Under the pieces are notes generated by a model. The model was not told the DNA's origin. It was given only the letters and a program-made list of their open reading frames with translations, and ran no database searches. Position numbers and translations under genes: made by a program. Shown one piece after another: positions 26,309 through 33,989 of a stretch of DNA of 64,000 bases; positions within the stretch are counted from its first letter, which is position 1; the number at the start of each line of letters is the position of its first letter. The stretch is from an uncultured Eubacteriales bacterium (GTDB lineage Bacteria; Bacillota; Clostridia; Oscillospirales; Acutalibacteraceae). The stretch is taken from contig CAKSQS010000009.1 in NCBI GenBank assembly GCA_934486705.1, forward strand, positions 1 to 64,000. The letters are read 5' to 3'.

Positions 26309-26471
26309 AATCGGGTAATAAAAAAGACTTGCCGGAACACAGCAAGCCATAAAAGAGTATAAAAAGCCAAGCCTTGTTTTCCGGTTCAAAAATTGTACCC
26401 TAAAAAAGGCTTTATTGTGTTGTTCAATTCTTGACAATTTCGTGCTTTCGCACTTTTCATCACTGTCGTTC

Positions 26472-26500
26472 TTTACATTATCTCGTTTTTGTGCTATAAT
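26472..26500 (+). promoter_or_regulatory. Strong promoter inside the invertible segment, facing right
   Basis: TTTACA (26472-26477), 17 bases, TATAAT (26495-26500) with a TGC extension. In the present orientation it points away from the restriction operon, across the right repeat and into the terminator at 26572. After inversion its -10 would lie near 26354-26359 and point at the operon. Confidence 0.85.
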
Positions 26501-26545
26501 TCATTATGTATATTGTGGGGTAAATGTAGCTACGAGCATTTCAGA

Positions 26546-26567
26546 TACAACATAATCAGTATTATGT
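26546..26567 (-). repeat. Right inverted repeat of the invertible segment
   Basis: Exact reverse complement of 26287-26308. It directly precedes the terminator hairpin at 26572. Confidence 0.88.
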
Positions 26568-26571
26568 GAAC

Positions 26572-26595
26572 GCCGCCGATTTCGGTGGCTTTTTT
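26572..26595 (+). terminator. Terminator catching OFF-orientation transcripts
   Basis: GCCGCCGA pairs with TCGGTGGC (one G-T pair) around TT and is followed by six T residues on the plus strand. It stops the rightward promoter before it reads antisense into the recombinase gene. Confidence 0.82.
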
Positions 26596-27437
26596 CATAT
26601 AATCAGCCGCATATTCTCCATACGCTGACGGTGTTCCGTTCCGGTTGAAATAATATAAATTCTGGTGGTGTTAATGCTTGAGTGACCGAGAATGTCCGCA
26701 AGCTTGGCAATATCCTTTTCGATTCCGTAAAACACCCTTGCGAACAGGTGACGCAGATTATGCGGAAACACCTTTTGAGGATTGACATTTGCCTCTTCAC
26801 ACAACGCTTTCATTTCCCGCCAGATGTTCGTGCGGCTTATCGGCTTACCCGTCCGCGTCACAAAAATCATCCCGCTTTTAATATTTTGCTCTGCTGCGTA
26901 GCGGAGCAATTTTTGTTTTAGTTGTTTTACAATAAACACCGACCGTGTTTTCGCTTTGCAATTCACAACCGCCTCGCCCTGTTTTACCGCCTCAACCGTT
27001 ATATATTGCAGCTCACTGACACGGATACCCGTGCCGCAAATCGTTTGCAAAATAAGGTTAAGCCTTTCGTTGTGTTTGCGTTTGGCAGTTCTGCAAAGCC
27101 GTGCGTATTCCGCTTTCGTCAGTTCCTTTTCTTCGGGGCAGAATACTTGCTGTTGCAGTTTTAAGGATTTCACCCTTAAATCGTGCCAACCTAAAAACAT
27201 TAATAAACTGTTGATACTTGCAAGCATTGAATTTACGCTCCGCACGGCATAATTTTCTTGTAAATGCTTTTTGTATGCAATTACGGTTTCTTTTGTAATG
27301 GCACTGTTTTGTGTATACTTCGCAAATGCTTTAACATCACGGATATATTTTTCAATCGTTATTTCGCTCCTTTCCTCTAAGATTAGATGTTCCTTGAATT
27401 CGGCAATTGCTTTTGCCGTAACATATCGTCCTTTCAT
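26595..27437 (-). CDS. Tyrosine recombinase, probable DNA invertase
   Basis: A 280-residue phage-integrase-family recombinase. The N-terminal SAM-like core-binding domain (1-95) is followed by the catalytic domain with R139 (GTGIRVSEL), K163 region, H226-x2-R229 (HNLRHLF), H252 (LGHSS) and Tyr nucleophile Y261 (TTRIYI). It is shorter than island integrases, lacks an arm-binding extension, and has the size of XerC/D- and RecV-like invertases. Start ATG after GGAGGTAAATTAAG. Its position beside the 22-bp inverted repeats makes it the likely enzyme for their inversion. Confidence 0.9.
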   Translation of the reverse strand: MKGRYVTAKAIAEFKEHLILEERSEITIEKYIRDVKAFAKYTQNSAITKETVIAYKKHLQENYAVRSVNSMLASINSLLMFLGWHDLRVKSLKLQQQVFCPEEKELTKAEYARLCRTAKRKHNERLNLILQTICGTGIRVSELQYITVEAVKQGEAVVNCKAKTRSVFIVKQLKQKLLRYAAEQNIKSGMIFVTRTGKPISRTNIWREMKALCEEANVNPQKVFPHNLRHLFARVFYGIEKDIAKLADILGHSSINTTRIYIISTGTEHRQRMENMRLII

Positions 27438-27565
27438 CTTAATTTACCTCCGAGTATTTTTTAATATTTTACCCGAAAAGCATGAAAACAAAAATCGTCA
27501 ACATTTATTGTAAAAAAAATACGCCGACAACGCTAATGTGCGATTTTTAAGGAAAATTTATTAAA

Positions 27566-27599
27566 GCACTGTTTTTTGGACAGTGCCTTGTGATATAAT
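27566..27599 (+). promoter_or_regulatory. Extended -10 promoter with operator-like palindrome
   Basis: TGATATAAT (27591-27599) is an extended -10. Just upstream GCACTGT (27566-27572) and ACAGTGC (27580-27586) form a perfect palindrome over the -35 region, a possible repressor site. The downstream gene starts at 27630. Confidence 0.55.
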
Positions 27600-27629
27600 A
27601 GACATATAAAATCGGAGGAGATAGGGTTT

Positions 27630-28529
27630 ATGGATAAGAAAATAAAATTCACGCCCGAACAATTAACCGAGCTTCAAGCATTTTTTCAGCAAAATGATTT
27701 TACAGCTAATATGACGCTTGATCGCGAATATGATTTTGACGGTGAACGATCTGAGATTTTTGTTCGTGCCAAAAAGATTTTCGGAGAATATTGGCTCGGG
27801 AACTTGCGGCCGCTCGGTGTAAACCGAAAGATGAAAAACTTTTCAAAGGACTATCCGGTAAACTTTTTGGAGAACGCCGACGCGGATTATTTTTCCGAAC
27901 AGATTTCTGAAATCTATGCAGACTCGAACAAGCTGAGCAAATATATTGATCGGTTTTTCGAAATGTATGAAGAACCGGTTATGCTGGGGCTTGATTGTTA
28001 TGCAAAATCCGTTAGTAAGGAAATTGACGACCTAACGGATGATGAAATACATACGGTTGTGGAAAAGGTTGCCGGAGTGATTGACGAGACGCTAATTGAA
28101 ACGGTTATGCAAGGTCAACAGGTTTCGGAAATTTTCGGCATCTCAAAAAAGATTCCGCAGCACGAAGATTTTTCGGAGCAGTTAAACCAGGACAAAATAA
28201 ACTTTTACAACAAGTGGACTCATTGCAAAACCAAGCTCGGCGCGCCGCTCCTTTTCAGCGAATTATCGGAGGACGAAACAACCGATATTGAAGGCGCAAA
28301 AATGTTTTTTTCAAATGACCCCGAGGAAGAACGGCGGTATATATTCCTGCGTGATGAGTTCGCCAAAACGCTGAACAGCACCGACAAAGAGATATATTAT
28401 CTTTCGGAAAAAGGGATTACACAAAAAGAAATTGCAAAACGGCTCGGTTACAAAACCCACAGCGCGGTCAGCAAGCGGATGAAAATAATGAATAAGGATT
28501 TTAAAAAATTCATAGGCTTTGAAAACTGA
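27630..28529 (+). CDS. Sigma-like regulatory protein of the mobile element
   Basis: A 299-residue acidic protein whose last 60 residues (NSTDKEIYYLSEKGITQKEI, then AKRLGYKTHSAVSKRMK) form a helix-turn-helix like sigma-70 region 4. The rest is unfamiliar. Proteins of this build occur in clostridial mobilisable elements next to mobC/relaxase genes and probably regulate the element. No sigma region 2 is seen, so it is not a full sigma factor. Start ATG after GGAGGAG. Confidence 0.55.
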   Translation: MDKKIKFTPEQLTELQAFFQQNDFTANMTLDREYDFDGERSEIFVRAKKIFGEYWLGNLRPLGVNRKMKNFSKDYPVNFLENADADYFSEQISEIYADSNKLSKYIDRFFEMYEEPVMLGLDCYAKSVSKEIDDLTDDEIHTVVEKVAGVIDETLIETVMQGQQVSEIFGISKKIPQHEDFSEQLNQDKINFYNKWTHCKTKLGAPLLFSELSEDETTDIEGAKMFFSNDPEEERRYIFLRDEFAKTLNSTDKEIYYLSEKGITQKEIAKRLGYKTHSAVSKRMKIMNKDFKKFIGFEN

Positions 28530-28703
28530 ACAAGCAAAAATCTACGGCGGTGTTCCCCCGAAAGGAGCACTGCCGTTTTTTATATCCGAAAATATTTTTT
28601 AAAAACCTAAAAAATTTTTTCAAAACTCAGGAACAATTTTCGTTTTTCGCTTTGTACTGTATATGGATAGAAAGAAAAATATTTTAACCGGGAGGAAATC
28701 AAA

Positions 28704-29138
28704 TTGAACGAAACCAGACAAAGCACAGAAAAAAGATTTTCGGAAGCCGCTTCCGAAAACAAGAAGAAACGCGGAAGACCTACCGTTTACAAGCGTGACC
28801 ACATGGAAGGCATAGGCATAGATTTAGAAATATTTGACGGGCGCACGCACAGAACTCATGTCAACCAATACTACCGTGCCGCTGTATTCGGAATTTTAGA
28901 GGAACACAAAGAAATACCCTATCTTGAAGAAATTTTTAAGATAGGTCAGTGCTTATGTATTCAAAAGGATGAAATTATAGAGCAGCTCGGACGAATGTAT
29001 GCACAGGATGGATATAGCGAAGAAACCATCGTGGAGGCGGCAACGCTGGCAGCAAGATTTTATCACAACGGCAACACCGTGAAAGAAATAGCGGCATATT
29101 TACGGCGCGTCAGAAAAGCAAAAAGCTGGGATGTTTAA
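28704..29138 (+). CDS. Mobile-element protein with AT-hook-like motif
   Basis: A 144-residue protein from TTG 28704 after GGGAGG. Near the N-terminus KKKRGRPTVYKRD resembles an AT-hook minor-groove binding motif. The C-terminal half is helical (EETIVEAATLAARFYHNGNT, then VKEIAAYLRRVRK) and could be a helix-turn-helix. It lies between the sigma-like gene and mobC. The function is unknown; DNA binding is inferred. Confidence 0.5.
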   Translation: MNETRQSTEKRFSEAASENKKKRGRPTVYKRDHMEGIGIDLEIFDGRTHRTHVNQYYRAAVFGILEEHKEIPYLEEIFKIGQCLCIQKDEIIEQLGRMYAQDGYSEETIVEAATLAARFYHNGNTVKEIAAYLRRVRKAKSWDV

Positions 29139-29270
29139 TGTATTTCGGAAACCGCTTCCGAAAAGGAATAATATCGGATCGGCTGAAAAGTCGGTCTTTT
29201 ATTATATAAAATTTCAGAAAAGAGGTAATGCCTATGAGGGTATCAAAAAGCAAAACTATCATTAAAGATT

Positions 29271-29370
29271 AAGGTGTGTCTCACACCTTAGCAAGCAGGG
29301 ACTTTGTGTGCCACGAAAGTCCCAATCACAGCCGAAAACGGCTGACTCTTTTGGGGGGTGCAGCCCCCAA
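29271..29370 (+). other. Hairpin array upstream of mobC, candidate oriT
   Basis: Four inverted repeats lie in 100 bases: AAGGTGTG/CACACCTT (29271-29289), GGGACTTT/AAAGTCCC (29298-29323), CAGCCG/CGGCTG (29329-29344) and TTGGGGG/CCCCCAA (29351-29370). Transfer origins usually lie just upstream of mobC-relaxase genes and contain such repeats. A separate terminator-like hairpin with TTTTATT lies at 29177-29200. The nick site is not identified. Confidence 0.5.
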
Positions 29371-29398
29371 TCCCCCGTGAGAAAGGAGCTGATACTAT

Positions 29399-29722
29399 AC
29401 GGGAAAAGATACACGAATATCCGTAAGAGTTACGGATAAAGAAAAGAAAAAAATCACGGCAAAAGCAAAAAAGTGCGGGATATCCACAACCGAGTATGTA
29501 AGACAAAGAGCGTTAGGCTACGAACCGAAAGCGGTTCCGCCGGATGCTCTTTTTGTTTTGCTTGAAAAAATCGGCAGTTTAGAGGATAAATCCACTTCTT
29601 CTAAACTGAATAACCAAATTTACAATCTACTAAAAGAAATATCTGAAACTTTGCTGTTGCCCGGAAAGGAGCGTGATGAAATATGGCAGTCACCGGATTC
29701 TGGCCGGTCTACAGAAACTTAA
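29399..29722 (+). CDS. MobC-like relaxosome protein, start codon ACG or lost
   Basis: An open frame encodes GKDTRISVRVTDKEKKKITA, KAKKCGISTTEYVRQRALGY and a Leu-rich helix, the ribbon-helix-helix pattern of MobC relaxosome proteins that help the relaxase at oriT. The frame opens after an in-frame TGA at 29390-29392, and no ATG, GTG or TTG precedes the conserved part. The codon at the expected place is ACG (29399-29401), ten bases after GGAG, so the ATG may be mutated or a rare start used. Its 3' end overlaps the relaxase by 40 bases. Confidence 0.6.
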   Translation, partial: TGKDTRISVRVTDKEKKKITAKAKKCGISTTEYVRQRALGYEPKAVPPDALFVLLEKIGSLEDKSTSSKLNNQIYNLLKEISETLLLPGKERDEIWQSPDSGRSTET

Positions 29723-30879
29723 AGGCTACGCTTGACTACGCCGATAATCCCGATAAAACCACACCGAAAGAATATCTTGACAAGGATTTATATTCCGCAT
29801 TACGCTACGCAGAAAACGATAATAAAACGGACAGGCAGGTTTTTGTCGGCGGTATCAACTGCTCAAAGCAAAACGCCTATACTGAGATGATAGCCGTACA
29901 GCGGCGGTTTGGTATGAGGGGCAAGGTTGTTGCCTATCACGGAATACAGAGCTTTAAGGCAGGCGAAGTCACACCTGAAGAAGCATTTGAAATCGGCAAG
30001 AAAACCGCAAGAAAGATGTGGGGAGATAGATACCAAGTGCTTGTGACTGTCCACTTGAACACGGATAACCTGCATTGTCACTTCGTCGTAAACCCCTGTT
30101 CATTCAAGGACGGCTCAAAGTTTAAAAACAAAATCGGTGATCATTTGGAGCTGCGAAAGATATCCGATGAGGTTTGCCGAGAGCACGGTTTATATGTTCT
30201 TGAAAACAGCAACTTTTACAGCAAAGGGCAAAAGAAGGAATATTGGGCGCACAGAAACGGGCAGATGACGCACCGTGATATGTTGAAAAAGGATATTGAC
30301 TATTGCTTACAGTATTCATCGAACGGCTCGGAATTTGAACGGCAGTTATGGGGACTCGGCTACTCTATCGACTGGCGGCGCTTATCTATTAAGCATAAAG
30401 GTTGGGACAGAGCCGTGCGACTTAAAAACCTCGGGATTACGGAAACAACCCTTGAGGCGTGCTTCGCCAAAAACAAAGGCAAATATTACTTCTATGACGA
30501 ATGGAACACTCATTTACCGTACAAGGCAAAGCGAACGCCCATTATCAGACTAATGAACCAACTTGATTTTACCGTAGATCACGCCAAAGATCCGTCAAAG
30601 GTACTTGTCAGCGCGGTATTTTATATCATCCTATCATTGTTTGAAATAGCAAGGACAGTAAAAGATTTTGCTATTGCAGATGTTGAATTGCGGCATGAGG
30701 TACGCAATGTAAAGAAGTATGTTAGCGAATACCGCTTTTTGCAAGCTGAAAAGCTCAATACAATGACGGATATCAAAAATTATATTGACACAACTAAAGC
30801 GGAAATAAACAAATTTGAACGCAGCCGCGCCCTTACCGATAACAAGCGTCGTCGAGCAAAAACACCGGAAGGAAAATAA
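29683..30879 (+). CDS. Relaxase/mobilisation nuclease, cut by an in-frame stop
   Basis: A MobA/VirD2-type relaxase that nicks oriT and leads DNA into the recipient. The 398-residue product has the N-terminal Tyr region (FWPVYRNLKATLDY), GINCSKQNAYTEM, YHGIQSFKAGEVTPEEAFEI and the His motif VTVHLNTDNLHCHFVVN with three metal-binding histidines. The catalytic domain (1-210) is intact. The frame stops at TAA 30877-30879 but continues in the same frame to 31038 with a typical charged relaxase tail. The truncation may or may not inactivate it. Confidence 0.88.
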   Translation: MAVTGFWPVYRNLKATLDYADNPDKTTPKEYLDKDLYSALRYAENDNKTDRQVFVGGINCSKQNAYTEMIAVQRRFGMRGKVVAYHGIQSFKAGEVTPEEAFEIGKKTARKMWGDRYQVLVTVHLNTDNLHCHFVVNPCSFKDGSKFKNKIGDHLELRKISDEVCREHGLYVLENSNFYSKGQKKEYWAHRNGQMTHRDMLKKDIDYCLQYSSNGSEFERQLWGLGYSIDWRRLSIKHKGWDRAVRLKNLGITETTLEACFAKNKGKYYFYDEWNTHLPYKAKRTPIIRLMNQLDFTVDHAKDPSKVLVSAVFYIILSLFEIARTVKDFAIADVELRHEVRNVKKYVSEYRFLQAEKLNTMTDIKNYIDTTKAEINKFERSRALTDNKRRRAKTPEGK

Positions 30880-31038
30880 CAGTACAAGGATGAGCGCAAG
30901 GCCATAACCGAGCGCATTACGCCGTTACGCAAGAAGCTTAAACGGGCGGTGCAGATTTATAATAAGTCGCCCCGCCTTATTGATTTACTTGACAGGGAAT
31001 ATCAAATTGAAAGAAAAACTTATGAAAGGACGAAATAG
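30880..31038 (+). pseudogene. Cut-off C-terminal tail of the relaxase
   Basis: In the relaxase frame, 52 more codons follow the internal TAA before TAG at 31036. They read QYKDERKAITERITPLRKKL and continue with basic helical sequence, as expected of a relaxase C-terminus. No start codon is present, so this part is not translated without read-through. Confidence 0.7.
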
Positions 31039-31120
31039 TATATTGTTTACCGGCTTATATATTCGTGGACCTTAACGGGCAATTAACACCCACAAACAAA
31101 TTCTTTGAAAGGCAGTAATT

Positions 31121-31231
31121 ATGAACCGAAAAAACTACGCTGCCGTTTCAATCATATTTTTATATACACAATTTTCTACAACAGAAACGGCAGACAAAAA
31201 GGAATTAAATTTTGGAGGAAAAACCTTATGA
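31121..31231 (+). CDS. Small protein overlapping parB-like gene (36 residues)
   Basis: A 36-residue frame (MNRKNYAAVSIIFLYTQFST, then a polar tail) after GGCAG. Its TGA overlaps the ATG of the ParB-like gene (ATGA), an arrangement for coupled translation. The middle is hydrophobic. It may be a genuine small element protein or only a leader. Confidence 0.4.
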   Translation: MNRKNYAAVSIIFLYTQFSTTETADKKELNFGGKTL

Positions 31232-32100
31232 AAGAAACGAAAACGTCTGCCGAAAAGGTAGTAAAAGAACCTAAGCCGAAGCTTATGAACATTAAGCTTG
31301 AAAAGCTTCACCCGTTTGAGGATCACCCATACAAGGTGCTTGATGATGAGTCGATGACGGAGCTTGTTGAGAGTATAAAAGAATACGGACTTTTAAACCG
31401 CATTATCGTCCGCCCGCTTGAGGATAAACAGGATGAATACGAAATCATATCCGGACACCGCAGAGTACACGCCGCTGAGCTTCTTGAAATGAAAGAAGTC
31501 CCTGCGGTTGTTCATTTTATTGACCGAGACCAAGCCACGATTTTAATGGTAGATTCAAACTGTCAGCGTGAAAATCTGTCCCTTATGGAAAAGGCGCGGT
31601 CTTACAGAATGAAAGCGGACGCACTTTCTCATCAGGGGCGCACTTGTGGACAGAGTGGCCACAAGTCGCGAGATAGTGTTTCGGATGCCGACAGCGGAAG
31701 AACCGTGCAGCGCCTAATTCGATTGACCTATCTAATGCCCGAACTTCAAGAATATGTAGATAGCGGCAAAATGAAAATGCTGCCTGCTTACGAATTGTCT
31801 TTTCTAAATGAAGAAGCACAAAGAGATGTCATTGACCGCATTGACGAAACGGAAAGCTTTCCGTCCCACGCACAGTCTCGCCGTATGCGCGCCGCTTTTG
31901 AAAAAGGCAAACTTGACTACGATACCGTGACCGAAATTATGGCGGAGATTAAACCCAATCAGGTGGAAAAGCTGAAAATCCCAATGGACGATATACGCAA
32001 ATATGTGCCGTCCTCCATGACACCGGCTGAAATGTTGGAATACCTGCTTAAGCTTGTCAAAAAAGAATATGACCGTCAGCATAATCGCGATGCGAGATAA
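31228..32100 (+). CDS. ParB-like nuclease-domain protein
   Basis: A 290-residue ParB/Spo0J-type DNA-binding protein from the ATG after GGAGG. The N-terminal ParB domain has KLHPFEDHPYKVLDDESM, EYGLLNRIIVRP and the CTP-binding ISGHRRVHAAEL box; NCQRENLSLMEKARSYRMK follows. Central (DADSGRTVQRLIRLTYL) is a helix-turn-helix. Such proteins in mobilisable elements are thought to act in maintenance or regulation. The usual partner ParA is absent. Confidence 0.85.
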   Translation: MKETKTSAEKVVKEPKPKLMNIKLEKLHPFEDHPYKVLDDESMTELVESIKEYGLLNRIIVRPLEDKQDEYEIISGHRRVHAAELLEMKEVPAVVHFIDRDQATILMVDSNCQRENLSLMEKARSYRMKADALSHQGRTCGQSGHKSRDSVSDADSGRTVQRLIRLTYLMPELQEYVDSGKMKMLPAYELSFLNEEAQRDVIDRIDETESFPSHAQSRRMRAAFEKGKLDYDTVTEIMAEIKPNQVEKLKIPMDDIRKYVPSSMTPAEMLEYLLKLVKKEYDRQHNRDAR

Positions 32101-32112
32101 GGAGGGTGTCTG

Positions 32113-32274
32113 ATGGAGGAAAATTGTAAAACTCCAATTCCTAAGTGTGAGTTTGACAAGCAATTATTGACCTCCTTTGCGCTCTTTTTATCATCGGAAA
32201 TCAAACAATTTTATCAAAGCGAGGAAGGTAAACAATATTATGAAAATTGGATTAAGAAACAGGTCAAGGATTAA
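32113..32274 (+). CDS. Small conserved element protein (53 residues)
   Basis: An ATG after AAGGAGG opens a 53-residue frame, MEENCKTPIPKCEFDKQLLT to KKQVKD, 12 bases after the ParB-like gene. The composition (SSEIKQFYQSEEGKQYYENW) is typical of a real acidic/aromatic protein. It is followed by a hairpin with GCCCACCG/CGGTGGGC (32281-32308). No function is known to me. Confidence 0.55.
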   Translation: MEENCKTPIPKCEFDKQLLTSFALFLSSEIKQFYQSEEGKQYYENWIKKQVKD

Positions 32275-32378
32275 CTCAAAAGCCCACCGTCATTTTGGCG
32301 GTGGGCAATTTGCATATTTGCAATAAAAAGTGTATTCGGTAAAATAAGCTTGAAATTATATTTGAAAGGAAGGCAATT

Positions 32379-33989
32379 ATGAATGTAGTAATATATGCTC
32401 GGTTTTCAAGCCACAGCCAAACCGAGCAGTCTATTGAGGGGCAGTTAAGGGTTTGCTACGCTTACGCAGAGGCAAACCAAATGAATGTAGTCGGGGAATA
32501 TATTGACCGTGCTCAGACAGGTACAAACGATAACCGTCCGAGCCTGCAAAGAATGTTGATGGACAGCGATAAACATACCTTCGAGGGGGTGATCGTTTAT
32601 CAGCTTGACCGATTTGCAAGAAACCGGTTTGACAGCGCTATCAATAAGGCAAAGCTGAAAAAGAACGGAGTCAGAGTCATTTCCGCCAAGGAAAATATTG
32701 CAGACGATCCGTCGGGAATACTTGTTGAGGGTGTGCTTGAAAGTATGGCGGAATACTATTCCGCCGAGCTTTCTCAGAAAATACGGCGAGGTATGGATAT
32801 AAATGCCGAAAAGTGCCTTTCAAACGGCAGCAATCCAGGACTCGGATATAAGGTGAACGCAGACAGAACCTTCAGCATTGACCCCGAAGGCGCGGCAATC
32901 GTGAAAGAAATATTTGAAAGATACTCAGCCGGAGAAACCAAAACCTCTATTGTAAAAGATATGCAGCGCCGCAGAGTAAAAACCTCAATAAACAAAGATT
33001 TCAGTATGAACAGCTTAAGCAAAATGCTGACCAACAGGAGATATATCGGATTTTATATTTACAAAGGGACGGAAACACCAAACGGAATGCCGAGAATTTT
33101 AGAGGATGATTTATTTTATCGTGTGCAAGACATTGTAAACAAAAACAAGGACGCTCCTGCACGCACTCAGAGCGAGGGTGAATACCTGCTTACAACAAAA
33201 TTGTTTTGCGGATACTGTAAGGAGATGATGGTCGGTTACGGGGGTACAAGCCGAAACGGAAAGCAGTATCATTATTACTGTTGCAAAAAGGCGCGCAAAA
33301 AGAAATGCAATAAAAAAATTATAAGCAAAGCAATGATTGAGGATATTGTTGTAAAGACCTGCCTAACAATGCTGACAAAGGAGAACTGTAAATATATTGC
33401 GTCACAGGTCGGAAAGTATTGCGCAAACGACAGCGATAATCTTGCCGTCAAAAATCTAAAAAACGCAGTTAAAAATTTGGATACAGCCATTGAGAATCTT
33501 TGGAACAGCCTTGAGCGCGGGGAAAATACCGAAATGATTACAGAACGCATCAACGCCCGCACCGCCGAAAAAGAAAAGCTGTTAATTGAGCTTGCAAAAG
33601 AGGAAAACAAGCGCACGGTACTGAGCGAAGCCCAAATAGCAGCGTTTCTTGATTATGTGCTCAAGCTTCCCGCGGATGATATCAATAAAAAACGGGCGAT
33701 AATCAACATTTTTGTCAATGCCATTTACCTGTACGATGATCATTTGGATATTGTGTTTAACGCAAGCAATCAAATGATGGAAGCCAAAAACATTCCTATT
33801 GATGATATCGAGGCAGCCTTTAACGGCTGCTCCGATACCTTACATAAGTGTTCATCTATAAACAATGTTGCTCCACCACAGAACTCTCAATTCTATATGG
33901 ATTGGGAGTTCTTTTTGTTACGCTCTCGTCACCAATGCTCCCGAAAGGTGTTAAATTTTCTATGTTCCAATGTTTTTTGGGAGTTGTGA
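32379..33989 (+). CDS. Large serine recombinase (first element)
   Basis: A 536-residue large serine recombinase that integrates and excises its element. The resolvase domain (1-145) has the catalytic Ser in YARFSSHSQTEQS and the QLDRFARN helix; the recombinase domain (about 160-260) and zinc ribbon (CGYC...CKKARKKKC) are followed by a coiled coil. Start ATG after GAAAGGAAGG. The last 45 residues pass through a terminator-like hairpin (33882-33916) and overlap the next recombinase on the other strand by 134 bases, so the natural end may have been replaced when the second element arrived. Confidence 0.92.
   Translation: MNVVIYARFSSHSQTEQSIEGQLRVCYAYAEANQMNVVGEYIDRAQTGTNDNRPSLQRMLMDSDKHTFEGVIVYQLDRFARNRFDSAINKAKLKKNGVRVISAKENIADDPSGILVEGVLESMAEYYSAELSQKIRRGMDINAEKCLSNGSNPGLGYKVNADRTFSIDPEGAAIVKEIFERYSAGETKTSIVKDMQRRRVKTSINKDFSMNSLSKMLTNRRYIGFYIYKGTETPNGMPRILEDDLFYRVQDIVNKNKDAPARTQSEGEYLLTTKLFCGYCKEMMVGYGGTSRNGKQYHYYCCKKARKKKCNKKIISKAMIEDIVVKTCLTMLTKENCKYIASQVGKYCANDSDNLAVKNLKNAVKNLDTAIENLWNSLERGENTEMITERINARTAEKEKLLIELAKEENKRTVLSEAQIAAFLDYVLKLPADDINKKRAIINIFVNAIYLYDDHLDIVFNASNQMMEAKNIPIDDIEAAFNGCSDTLHKCSSINNVAPPQNSQFYMDWEFFLLRSRHQCSRKVLNFLCSNVFWEL

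Larger units (their letters stand above)
26287..26567. promoter_or_regulatory. Predicted invertible promoter segment (now OFF)
   Basis: Perfect 22-bp inverted repeats enclose 237 bases that contain no gene but one strong promoter. A site-specific tyrosine recombinase gene starts its 3' end 28 bases to the right, and the restriction operon starts 25 bases to the left. This layout is that of a phase-variation switch. On the minus strand a small hairpin with a T-run (26320-26346) would also stop leftward transcription in the present orientation. Inversion has not been observed; the switch is inferred from structure. Confidence 0.82.

Noticed and set aside
26262..26345. Upstream extension of the methylase-like gene to ATG 26345
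   Set aside because: It would cross the 22-bp recombination repeat and lies in DNA that is predicted to invert; GTG 26261 has the ribosome site.
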